From the NCBI GenBank assembly GCA_000828835.1, contig AP014633.1:2294001-2358000 (forward strand): a stretch of 64,000 bases of DNA. The letters run 5' to 3'. The position numbers were made by a program, and so were the translations under genes. Shown here piece after piece: positions 51,195 to 60,900 of this stretch; the first letter of the stretch is position 1, and each line of letters starts with the position of its first letter. Under the pieces are notes generated by a model. That model was not told the origin of the DNA. It did no database searches and was given only the letters and a program-made list of their open reading frames with translations. Source of the stretch: Thioploca ingrica. Lineage in GTDB: Bacteria > Pseudomonadota > Gammaproteobacteria > Beggiatoales > Beggiatoaceae.

Positions 51195-54100
51195 TTAATG
51201 ATATAACCATACCCGCAGTAAAGACAATAAGCGTTCACCATCCACTGGTTTACTGAGGTAATCATTCGCACCAGCGGCAATACATTTGGCTTTATCGTCT
51301 CTCATGGCTTTAGCGGTTAAGGCAATAATCGGTAATTTGCGGAAGCGAATTTGTGCCCGAATTTTTCGAGTCGCTTCATAGCCATCCATTTCCGGCATCA
51401 TAATATCCATCAATACCACCGCCACATCGGGATGATTCTCTAAAGCTTGTAAAGCTTGTAAACCATTATGTGCCGCTACAATTTCCATATTTTTATCTTC
51501 TAAAGTGGCAGTCAGGGCGAACACGTTGCGAATATCGTCATCGACTATTAATACTTTTTTACCGGCTAAAATGGTTTCTTTATCTCGGACCTGATTAAGA
51601 ATTTGTTGTTTATCTTGCGGTAAAATCGCTTCTATTTGATGGAGAAATAAGGTTGCTTCATCCAAAAATCGTTCTGGGGAGTGGACTTGTTTAATGGTCA
51701 TGCTCTCAGCGCATTGTTGTAAAATAAGCTGTTCTTTATCAGTCAAATCACGCTGGGCATAGATAATCAGCGGTAATTGCGCCACCACCGGTTGCCGGTG
51801 AGATTGTTCTAGCCATTGCAAGCCGGTGTTCTGTTCGAGATCAACATCTAACACCATACAATCAAATTGTTCAGTTTGTAAATGTTGCCAAGCCGTTACT
51901 CGATTTGCCGCTACGGTCGCTTGAAATGAACCCTCTTGAACGATGTCAATCAGGGCTTGCTGATGTTGGGGATTATCGGTGACGATTAATAAGTTTTTGA
52001 CGGTTTTAGCGAGGAAATTTTCAATGTGTTTGAAGGCATTACTGAGTTCATCCATACTCACCGGTTTCAAACAGTAACCAATGGCTCCCATTTGTTTCGC
52101 TTCTTGACTCTGATCGGTTCCGGAAACAAAATGGACCGGGATATGGCGAGTGAGAGAATTTTCCTTCAATCGAGACATCACTTTCCAACCATTCATTTGC
52201 GGTAAGCCGATATCCAGAATAATGGCACTGGGTTTATATTTTTCAGCCAGTTGCAAACCGATTTGCCCCTCAGTAGCGAGTAAACACTTAAAGCCTTTTT
52301 CCCGGGCTAATTCCATCAGTAACCGGGAAAAGCGTTCATCATCTTCAACAATCAACAGTGATTTATCACCCGTTTGTAACTGGGCGCGATCATCTTCAGC
52401 CGGTTGGAGTGATTGAGTGTTCGTAGCTAAACTGGGAGCACGAGCCAGTGATTGAGCAACACCATTGGGCGGTGTGAAAGTCAATGGCGTGATTTGATCG
52501 GCAGGAGTTTGTTCTCCAACCACGGACAATTTTTCGGGTAAGTAAATCGTAAAAGTACTGCCTTTCTCTTCTTCACTGTGTAATTGAATTTCACCTTCGA
52601 GCAATTGGATTAATTGCCGCGAAATAGACAAACCTAAACCGGTGCCACCGTAGCGACGACTGGTGGTGCCATCGGCTTGTTGGAACGCTTCAAAAATCAC
52701 TTTCTGTTTATCTTTAGGAATGCCAATCCCACTATCACTCACACTAAATACAAGGGTTCGATTCGGATCCAGACCACTACGCAATAAATTAGTTTTTTGA
52801 TCCGGACGATGTATCGCTAGCGTAATTTGTCCTTGGGTGGTAAATTTAAACGCATTACCGAGTAAATTGGTTAAAATTTGGGTCAGTCGTTGTCCATCCG
52901 TGTTGATCACGGCGGGTAATCCCTCAGCGATTTGAGTCAGAAAATGGAGGTTTTTTTCCTCAGCCATATGCCGGAATCGCTTGTCTAATAACGCCACTAA
53001 CTCCACTAAAAAAATTTCCTCCGGATTAACCGTAATTTTACCCGCCTCAACCTTAGATAAGTCCAATATATCGTTAATTAAATTTAATAAATCTGTCCCG
53101 GCATTATAAATCGTGCGAGCATATTCGAGTTGTTTATCACTCAAATTGCCTTCTTTATTATTATTCAGTAATTGCGCCAAAATAAGTAAACTATTCAATG
53201 GGGTACGCAATTCATGCGACATATTAGCGAGAAATTCTGATTTATACTTACTCGCCACTTCTAATTCTTCGGCTTTGGCTTGCACAATCGCTTTAGCTTG
53301 TTCCAGTTCGAGATTTTTTTCCCGAATCGCATTTTGTTGTCGCTGCAATTCTTGGCTACGCGTTTCTAAAGCGTCATTGGTGCGACGCAGTTCATCTTGC
53401 TGGGCTTGGAGTTCTTCCGCTTGACTTTGGAGTTCTTCATTGGTTTGTTGTAATTCAGCTTGTTGAGTCTGGAGTTCTTTGGCTTGTCCTTGAGTTTGTT
53501 GTAACAGTTCTTGCATTTGGGTACGGGATTGTGCCGTGTTTACTGCAATCGCGATGATGGGTAATACTTGTTGTAGAAATTCTAAATGCGTGGCGGTGAA
53601 AGTCGTTAAAGTGGCTAATTCGATTACCCCTTTGAGTTCATTTTCATAAAGAAACGGTGCCACTAAAATAGCGCGCGGTGACGATTCACCTAAGCCCGAT
53701 TGGATAGTGATATAGTCAGCGGGTGCTTGTTGAATGACAAATTGTTTGCGTTCCCAAGCGGCTTGTCCAATGATGCTTTCACCGATTTTAAATTCATGCA
53801 CCGCGTTTTTACGCCAGACATACGCATGACTGGCTATCATTTTTAGACAAGGCTCTTGATTAGCGCAATCCGGTTGTAAGAGATAAAAAGCTCCGACTTG
53901 CGCCTGCAGATAAGGTGTTAAAAAGTTAATAATTTCCTCTGCCAGTTGTTGTAAATTTTTATCGCCACTGGTTCGCTCACCGAGTTGACTTTGGCCGGTT
54001 TTTAACCAAGTTTGGATATTATTTTGTTCCGTCGCTTGCGCTAATCGGCTCGCAGTCGTTTCTAGAGCCGATTTAATGTCATTAAAATCACCCGGAAATA

Positions 54101-55949
54101 CCTGAGTCACTTGAATAGCCATGTCACCAATTGCTAATTGGTTTAAAATACGACTGGTTTCGGTGATAATAGCTTGGAGATCATTCGCCATGGTATTAGC
54201 CGCGCGTTTAATTTCGGCAAAATCACCCGGAAAATCACTTACAATTCGAGCACTGATATCACCATTGGCTAACTGACTCAGCCGTTCACTGACTTCTTGA
54301 ATCAAGCGTTGGAGCTTTTCTGCCATCGTATTGGTCGCGTGTTTAATCCCACTGAAATCGCCAATAAAGTGCCCGGTGATCCGCGCAGAAATTTGACCGA
54401 CTGCCATCTGGCTCAGTACCGTATTAGTTTCCCGAAAAATCAGTTGGATTTGTTCGGCAATGCCATTGCAATCTTGTTGTAACCGGGCATAAGCACCTTG
54501 ATAAGGTTGGGTAACCCGCGCGGTGAGTTGACCCGCCGCTAATTGATTGAGATTATTGCCCACTTCGGTTAATACCCCACCCATAATTTCTAATACTTCA
54601 TTGAGTAATATTTTCAGTTGATTTAAGGCGGGGTTATGCGCAGTGGCGGTGACGCGATCTTCAAGTACTCCGAGTTTGGTTTTATTGACGACGGCAGCAA
54701 CATTATCAATTAATTGATTATCCTTAGAAATTCCTTTTTTGATGAGTTCGATATTATCATTGACTAATCGCGCCATCTGCCCCAGTTCGTCTTGATACTG
54801 GACTTCGAGGCGTTTAACGCTGGTACTTTGACCATTTAAGTAAGCAAAAAAACGCAGTAATCCCTCTTGAAAACGTTGCAGTGGCGCAATTAACCAAATT
54901 CTCAGGGCGAGTAAATTCACCAGCACGATACCCACCATAATAACAATGCCAATAATGAAAATTTGTTGGCGGAGGGCATAAGCGGTTTGTAAGACTTCGG
55001 CTTGATCAATTTCCGCCAAAATAACCCATTTGATCCCGGCTAAATTAATGGTATCGAAAGCCGAAACGACCGGAATATTTCGGTAATCGGTAATGATTTT
55101 ACTGCCTTGGTTACCGCTGAGTGCTGCCGTAACCGCCTCGGTATTAACCAGACCCTGTTGTGGATTCGCAAAAGAAACTTGCAGCGAATGATGCTGTGGA
55201 TCCAGATAACTATCACTGCGCATCAGTTTATCCGCACCCACTAAGTAAGTTTCGGCCGTTTTACCGAGTCCAGTACGTTCTTGCATGATAGTATTGATAT
55301 CTTTTTCATTCACTTGCAAGACAGCAATCCCAATGATCTGCTCGTTATCCCAAATCGGTGCGCCAATAAACATCGCCGGCTCATTATTAGCAGGGGGATA
55401 AGGCGCCATGTCAACCGCTGCTAGTTGACCACTGGTGGTAATTTTTTGCCACAATTGGGCTAAATTGCTCCGCTGCAATTCCCCGGTAGACAGATTAGTT
55501 CCTAAATCGGATTTTTTAGTTGCGGTGTAGAGAACATGCCCATGCTTTTTACAGATGATAAATAGATCTCGATAACCATAAGCACGAGCGTATTCCTGGA
55601 ATTGGGTATCATATTCCGCATAAACGGCTTTGACTTGCGGATCATAGATGGGAAACCCTTCGGCGGCGGGTACCTGCAGGTCATTGTGGATCTGAATGAG
55701 TTTACGAACAAATTGGCGAGTGACCTCCAACTGAGTGAAAATTTTAATGTTGGTTTCTAATACCCGTCCATAGCCCTCAACTTGATTTTTTTTCATGGTA
55801 CGGATACTTTCCATATGGGCAATACTTTCCTGTTCCATAGCGAATATCGCTTGTTTGACAGCCAGATAACTAATCACGATACCCACACTCAGCACAGCGA
55901 GTACACTGAGTAAGATCATCTTAAACTTGATGGAAAGATGATTAAGCAT
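51195..55949 (-). CDS. Giant hybrid histidine kinase with dCache sensor, poly-HAMP and three receivers
   Basis: 1584 residues. TM1 ~10-32, a double-Cache-like periplasmic sensor (~35-325, with YRDLFIICKKHGHVLYTATKKSDLGTN and FIGAPIWDNEQIIGIAVLQV), TM2 ~331-352, a HAMP ~355-405, then four HAMP-like units exactly 45 residues apart (A471, A516, A561, A606). GAF-like domain ~648-805, coiled coil ~810-895, HisKA His912, HATPase to ~1140, receivers with Asp1246, Asp1368 (only one acidic-pocket Asp, at 1325) and Asp1515. AAGGAG lies upstream of the ATG. Core is closely related to the two neighbouring kinases. Confidence 0.92.
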   Translation of the reverse strand: MLNHLSIKFKMILLSVLAVLSVGIVISYLAVKQAIFAMEQESIAHMESIRTMKKNQVEGYGRVLETNIKIFTQLEVTRQFVRKLIQIHNDLQVPAAEGFPIYDPQVKAVYAEYDTQFQEYARAYGYRDLFIICKKHGHVLYTATKKSDLGTNLSTGELQRSNLAQLWQKITTSGQLAAVDMAPYPPANNEPAMFIGAPIWDNEQIIGIAVLQVNEKDINTIMQERTGLGKTAETYLVGADKLMRSDSYLDPQHHSLQVSFANPQQGLVNTEAVTAALSGNQGSKIITDYRNIPVVSAFDTINLAGIKWVILAEIDQAEVLQTAYALRQQIFIIGIVIMVGIVLVNLLALRIWLIAPLQRFQEGLLRFFAYLNGQSTSVKRLEVQYQDELGQMARLVNDNIELIKKGISKDNQLIDNVAAVVNKTKLGVLEDRVTATAHNPALNQLKILLNEVLEIMGGVLTEVGNNLNQLAAGQLTARVTQPYQGAYARLQQDCNGIAEQIQLIFRETNTVLSQMAVGQISARITGHFIGDFSGIKHATNTMAEKLQRLIQEVSERLSQLANGDISARIVSDFPGDFAEIKRAANTMANDLQAIITETSRILNQLAIGDMAIQVTQVFPGDFNDIKSALETTASRLAQATEQNNIQTWLKTGQSQLGERTSGDKNLQQLAEEIINFLTPYLQAQVGAFYLLQPDCANQEPCLKMIASHAYVWRKNAVHEFKIGESIIGQAAWERKQFVIQQAPADYITIQSGLGESSPRAILVAPFLYENELKGVIELATLTTFTATHLEFLQQVLPIIAIAVNTAQSRTQMQELLQQTQGQAKELQTQQAELQQTNEELQSQAEELQAQQDELRRTNDALETRSQELQRQQNAIREKNLELEQAKAIVQAKAEELEVASKYKSEFLANMSHELRTPLNSLLILAQLLNNNKEGNLSDKQLEYARTIYNAGTDLLNLINDILDLSKVEAGKITVNPEEIFLVELVALLDKRFRHMAEEKNLHFLTQIAEGLPAVINTDGQRLTQILTNLLGNAFKFTTQGQITLAIHRPDQKTNLLRSGLDPNRTLVFSVSDSGIGIPKDKQKVIFEAFQQADGTTSRRYGGTGLGLSISRQLIQLLEGEIQLHSEEEKGSTFTIYLPEKLSVVGEQTPADQITPLTFTPPNGVAQSLARAPSLATNTQSLQPAEDDRAQLQTGDKSLLIVEDDERFSRLLMELAREKGFKCLLATEGQIGLQLAEKYKPSAIILDIGLPQMNGWKVMSRLKENSLTRHIPVHFVSGTDQSQEAKQMGAIGYCLKPVSMDELSNAFKHIENFLAKTVKNLLIVTDNPQHQQALIDIVQEGSFQATVAANRVTAWQHLQTEQFDCMVLDVDLEQNTGLQWLEQSHRQPVVAQLPLIIYAQRDLTDKEQLILQQCAESMTIKQVHSPERFLDEATLFLHQIEAILPQDKQQILNQVRDKETILAGKKVLIVDDDIRNVFALTATLEDKNMEIVAAHNGLQALQALENHPDVAVVLMDIMMPEMDGYEATRKIRAQIRFRKLPIIALTAKAMRDDKAKCIAAGANDYLSKPVDGERLLSLLRVWLYH

Positions 55950-55987
55950 ATTTTTTTAATGAACTCCTTTCAATAACAATAAGAGTA

Positions 55988-56018
55988 GTAGGATGGGTAG
56001 AACGAAGCGAAACCCATC
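55988..56018 (+). repeat. GTAG REP palindrome
   Basis: GTAGGATGGGTAGAACGAAG then CGAAACCCATC: arms GATGGGT and ACCCATC. In the divergent gap between the second kinase and the DNA methyltransferase; the rest of the gap is AT-rich and must hold both promoters. Confidence 0.65.
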
Positions 56019-56153
56019 AAATTGTTAGCTCGTAGCTCGTTACCAAACTCTGCGAACCGCAACCTCCGCGGGCTGGTGATATTTATTTTATATTTTCAAT
56101 AGCTTGTAATTAATTAATGATACACCCTAAAGTTTTATTATAATAGTCTAACT

Positions 56154-57503
56154 ATGATTAACGTTATCGAAATCCCCACTCAACTAGAAAATTTATCACC
56201 AGAAGCCATTCTTGAATTGTTTAAAGCGAAGGGTATAGACAAAGAGTGGTCCTTTGCGGAATCGAGGCCATCTGATACTGGAAAATGGACGCATGGTTAT
56301 CATCGATATCCGGCCAAATTTATCCCCCAGTTAGTTGAACGGTTGGCGGTTGAATACGTTTCCGGGCGCGAGGTTCATATTAACGATCCTTTTATGGGTT
56401 GTGGAACCACGATTGTCACAGCAATTTCCAAAAGTTTCTTTGCGAGTGGGACGGATATAAACAAAATTGCCTTTCTTATTACTAAAGTCAAATCGACTCC
56501 GATAGAACCAATTTATCTCGACAAAAAAATCCAACTGCTGCTGTCGAAATTAAGTTTTCTTGACACTTCATCGGTACCCTTATTTGGCGTCATCGAACCG
56601 CTAATCCCGGCAAAACATCTGGAAAAAATTAATTACTGGTTTACAGCGGCAAATAAAACCGAATTAGGCCTAATATTGCAAGCGATTCATGGCGAAGATG
56701 ATAAAGACCTCCGCGATTTTTTCTTGGTGGCTTTTAGTCATATTTTAAAAAATTGTTCAATCTGGTTGCAGGGTAGCACGAAACCAACCCGTGATTTAAA
56801 AAAACCACCGGTAAAACCTTACGCTATATTCAAGCGCCATTTAAAAAAAATGCAACGAGGCAATGAGGTTTTTTTCAATATTGTTCCAGTAGAAATCCGG
56901 CAAAGCCTCTCAACACGCTTAAATATTAAAAATGGTGATGCTAAACAACAACCGGTGGAAGATTCATCCGTTGACTTGATTGTAACGTCTAGTCCCTATG
57001 TCACCAGCTATGAATATGCGGATTTACACCAACTTTCCACCTTATGGCTAGATCTGTTTGACAACCTTTCGGAATACCGACAAGAATTTATCGGAACTGC
57101 CCATAAAAAATATCATGATAAGCACACGCAAAGCGCCATTGCTCAAAATATCGTCTCTCAAATGTCACTGGTCAGCCGGAAAATGGCTAGCGAAATTGAT
57201 GCCTACTTTATCGACATGCAAGCAGTTTTTAACGAAAGTTATCGGATACTAAAAAATGGCGGCCGGTGTTGTTACGTCATAGGAAACACCCAATTGAAGG
57301 GGGTTGAAATTCTTAATGCCGAGGTGTTTGTGGAAAGTTTACAACAATCTGGCTTTCTTATCGATAGAATCATTAAAAGAGAAATTCCGTCAAAAATACT
57401 TCCACAAACCCGGGATGATAAAACTGGCCGATTCGCCAGCGCCAATAAAGCCAGTCGGGACGCCTATCCAATTGAATATATCGTCATTGGGTTGAAGGAA
57501 TAA
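56154..57503 (+). CDS. Site-specific DNA methyltransferase (orphan)
   Basis: 449 residues. Amino-methyltransferase of the type with HGYHRYPAKFIPQLVERL near residue 45, INDPFMGCGTTIVTAISKSFFASGTDIN (motif I/II region, residues ~78-105), LDLIVTSS-type motif IV with SSPYVTSYEYADLHQLSTLWL (~283-305), and GGRCCYVIGNTQLKG (~365). The S-S-P-Y motif fits N4-cytosine or N6-adenine methylation; the choice and the recognition site cannot be read here. It is followed 3 bases later by a short ORF that looks like a cut-off restriction partner, so it appears to be an orphan. Divergent from the kinase genes, likely horizontally acquired. Confidence 0.85.
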   Translation: MINVIEIPTQLENLSPEAILELFKAKGIDKEWSFAESRPSDTGKWTHGYHRYPAKFIPQLVERLAVEYVSGREVHINDPFMGCGTTIVTAISKSFFASGTDINKIAFLITKVKSTPIEPIYLDKKIQLLLSKLSFLDTSSVPLFGVIEPLIPAKHLEKINYWFTAANKTELGLILQAIHGEDDKDLRDFFLVAFSHILKNCSIWLQGSTKPTRDLKKPPVKPYAIFKRHLKKMQRGNEVFFNIVPVEIRQSLSTRLNIKNGDAKQQPVEDSSVDLIVTSSPYVTSYEYADLHQLSTLWLDLFDNLSEYRQEFIGTAHKKYHDKHTQSAIAQNIVSQMSLVSRKMASEIDAYFIDMQAVFNESYRILKNGGRCCYVIGNTQLKGVEILNAEVFVESLQQSGFLIDRIIKREIPSKILPQTRDDKTGRFASANKASRDAYPIEYIVIGLKE

Positions 57504-57506
57504 AAC

Positions 57507-57743
57507 ATGAAATTTGAAGACTTAGTGAAATTATACTTAGAAAAAAAGGAGAGGTTGGGTGCAAATGTTCACCAACATATATCGGAAATCTTAAGGGAAG
57601 CCAAGAAACTTCATAAGCGAGATTGGCAGGAACAGCCCACCCGGAAAGGAGATCATGAACAGAGTTGGAGAGCATTTAAGGGAAAGGATCTGGAAAAGTT
57701 AATTGAATGTGAATTAAGAGCAAGCGAGTGTAGGATGCGGTGA
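57507..57743 (+). CDS. Truncated ORF, probably the 5' end of the partner restriction endonuclease
   Basis: 78 codons. MKFEDLVKLYLEKKERLGAN ... RKGDHEQSWRAFKGKDLEKLIECELRASEC resembles the N-terminal part of PD-(D/E)XK-type restriction enzymes that follow methyltransferases of this kind (S-W-R-x-F-K-G-K-x-x-E-K-x-I). The last codons and the TGA lie inside the REP at 57730, so the original reading frame was ended by repeat insertion or deletion; no catalytic core remains. The restriction assignment is inference. Confidence 0.6.
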   Translation: MKFEDLVKLYLEKKERLGANVHQHISEILREAKKLHKRDWQEQPTRKGDHEQSWRAFKGKDLEKLIECELRASECRMR

Positions 57744-57758
57744 GGAACGAACCGCATC
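57730..57758 (+). repeat. GTAG REP palindrome cutting the ORF
   Basis: GTAGGATGCGGTGAGGAACG then AACCGCATC, same family as those at 36412 and 44168, followed by CACTCGATATACCAACC like the linker next to the RAYT gene. Confidence 0.85.
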
Positions 57759-57795
57759 ACTCGATATACCAACCAGCGGCTTGAATTTAGCTTGT

Positions 57796-57930
57796 TACCA
57801 AGCTCTGCTTGGTAATGCCGGTTAGCCGAGCTTGGCTTGACGAGGTACGTTGACTCGTTATCAAGCTCGGCTAGAGGAACATTCTCGAAGCCAAGCTTCG
57901 AGTGCAGACACTACCAAGCCGAGCTTGGTA
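57796..57930. repeat. Cluster of 8-3-8 palindromes
   Basis: TACCAAGC-tct-GCTTGGTA at 57796-57814, CTCGAAGC-caa-GCTTCGAG at 57884-57902, and TACCAAGC-cga-GCTTGGTA at 57912-57930, plus a 12-base inverted pair TAGCCGAGCTTG (57823-57834)/CAAGCTCGGCTA (57862-57873). All are built on the GC-nnn-GC centre. No ORF. Fills the gap upstream of the third kinase stop. Confidence 0.75.
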
Positions 57931-57979
57931 GCGAGCAAGCAATATGTGAGCACTTAATTGGCATCAAAGTTCAATCAAA

Positions 57980-60900
57980 TTAAGGATATAACCATACTCT
58001 TAACAAAGAAATCAATTTTTCAGTATTCACCGGTTTAGCCAAATAATCGTTAGCACCGGCTTCAATACATTTTGCCTTATCACCTTTCATCGCTTTAGCG
58101 GTTAGCGCAATGATGGGAAGTTTGCGAAACGGCGGTTGCGCACGAATTTTCCGAGTGGCTTCATAACCGTCCATGTTAGGCATCATAATATCCATCAAAA
58201 CGACGGCAATGTCAGGATGCTCGCTTAACCGCGCTAAAGCATCTTGACCATTATGAGCCGTGATAACTTCCATGCCTTTATTTTCTAATGAAGCGGCTAA
58301 GGCAAAGACGTTACGCATATCATCATCTACTAATAAAAGTTTTTTACCACTTAAAATCGCTTGCGGATCATGAACTTTATGCAAAATTTGTTGCTGTTCT
58401 TGCGATAATTTCGATTCAATTTGATGCAAAAATAGGGTCACTTCATCTAATAGCCGCTCTGGTGAATGTACTTCTTTAATGGTGAGGGTTTCCGCACATT
58501 GTTGTAAAATCGCTGCTTCCAAAGCCGTTAATTCGCGTTCTGCATAAATAATCACTGGAATATCGTGAGGTAAGTTAGAATCATGGCAAAGTTGTTCGAG
58601 TAATTGCGTACCACGACGATGTTCGACATCAACATCTAATATCAAGCAATCAAATTGCTCCGACTGTAATTGTGGTTGGGCTTTAGCGCGATCCGATACC
58701 ATAACCAGTTGAATTCCTTCACCTTGAACTAATTTGACAATATTTTGTTGATGTTGTGGATCATCGGTTATCACCAGCAGGTTTTTAACGGTTTTATTGA
58801 TAAAGTTATCAATATTTTTAAAAATCTTAGTCAATTCGGTCATTCCCACCGGTTTGAGACAATAACCAATCGCTCCCAATTGTTTGGCTTCTTTACTTTG
58901 ATCCGAACCAGATACAAATTGGACTGGAATATGGCGCGTTTCCGGTTTACCTTTCAGTTTTTCCATGACGGTCCAACCATCAATTTGAGGTAAGCCAATA
59001 TCAAGAATAATGGCGCTAGGACGATATTGTTCTGCTAACTGTAAGCCGCTATAGCCATCGTGAGCGAGTAGACATTTAAATTGCTTTTCTTGGGCAATCC
59101 CCATCAGAATGTGAGAAAAATTAACATCGTCTTCGATAATGAGGAGTGATTTATCCCCAGGCTGAAGGCGATTTCTATCATCTTGAGGTATGGTTGTTGT
59201 GGTGAGAGGCAATTCGACTACTGCTGGTGTAGCGGGTGACGGAATCGTAGCGGGATTGGCTGGGGATGGGAATGTCAATTTTGGCGGTGATTCCAGGGGT
59301 TGCTGACCGGAAATATTCCATTTTTCTGGAAGATATGCCGTAAAAGTACTGCCTTGTCCTTCTTCACTGTGTAATTGAATTTCTCCACCCAGCAATTGGG
59401 CGAGTTGTCGAGAAATGGATAATCCCAGCCCGGTACCGCCATACCGCCGACTGGTCGTTCCATCCGCTTGTTGAAACGCTTCAAAAATGATTTTTTGTTT
59501 CTCTTTAGGAATGCCGATCCCGGTATCGATCACATTAAAGGCAATGGTTTGCTGGAGCTTAAGTTGACTGCGCGATAAATCGATCTGGGAAGTGGGACGC
59601 GCGATATTTAACGTTACGCCGCCAGTTTGCGTGAATTTAAACGCATTCGCTAACAAATTGGTAATAATTTGCTTGAGGCGTTGAGGATCGGTGTATACCG
59701 CTGCGGGTAAGTTTTCCGCTATTTGGACCGTGAAAGTAATCCCTTTCTTCTCCGCTAAGGGGCGGAATTTTTGTTCCAGCGAAGCGGTTAAATCGGTAAA
59801 GGCTAATTGTTCCGGATTAACTTCTAATTTACCGGCTTCCACTTTCGATAAATCCAAAATATCATTAATCAGCGTGAGTAAATCATTTCCAGAACTATGA
59901 ATGGTGCGCGCATATTCGGCTTGGGTGGCACTTAGATTACCATTTTTATTATCGGCTAACAATTGCGCCAGTATCAGCATACTATTTAAAGGCGTACGCA
60001 ATTCATGCGACATATTCGCCAAAAATTCAGATTTATACTTACTGGCTAATTCCAATTCTTCCGCCTTGGCTTGCACCACTGCGGTCGCTTGTTCCAGTTC
60101 CGTATTTTTGATTTGGACAGCGGCTTGCTGACGTTCTAGTTCTTGACCCCGCATTTGCAACATTTCATTGGTTTGGCGTAACTCTTCCTGCTGTGCTTGT
60201 AATTCTTCGGCTTGAGCTTGTAGTTCTTCGGCTTGACCTTGTAACTGCTCATTGGTTTGTTGCAATTCTTCTTGTTGGGCGCGTAATTCTTCGGCTTGTT
60301 GCTGACTTTGTTCGAGCAAAATTTGCATCTGTGTGCGCGATTCGGCGGTATTGATAGCGATAGCAATCAGCGGTAATATTTGATTTAAGAAATCTAACTG
60401 CGTTTTAGTGAAAGGCGTGAAAGCGGCTAATTCAATCGCCCCTTTTAAGCGATTTTCGTAGAGGAACGGCGCGATGAGAATCGCACGCGGCGGTGATTCG
60501 CCTAATCCTGACTGAATAAAAATATAATCCGCTGGGGCTTGTGCCGTAACGAACATTTTTCGTTCCAATGCCGATTGTCCTATAATTCCTTCGCCGATTT
60601 TGAACTCATACACCGCATTTTTTCGCCACACATAGGCATGACTGGCTATCATTTTCAGGTAGGGTTCTGCCTGATCTTCTTTGAAAATATAAAAAGCACC
60701 GACTTGGGCTTCCAAATAAGGTGTCAGGAAATTAATAATATCTTCAGCCAATTGAACGATATCTTTCTCGCCACTCGTTTGTTCACTGAGTTGACTTTGC
60801 CCGGTTTTTAACCAATTTTGGATATTATTTTGCGTGGTAGCGGTATTCAGCTTATCAGCAGTGGTTTCTAGGGCGGTTTTAATGGTACTAAAATCACCTA

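Noticed and set aside
60136..60366. Minus-strand 76-codon frame in the third kinase
   Set aside because: A frame-shifted reading of the Gln/Glu-rich coiled-coil coding repeats.
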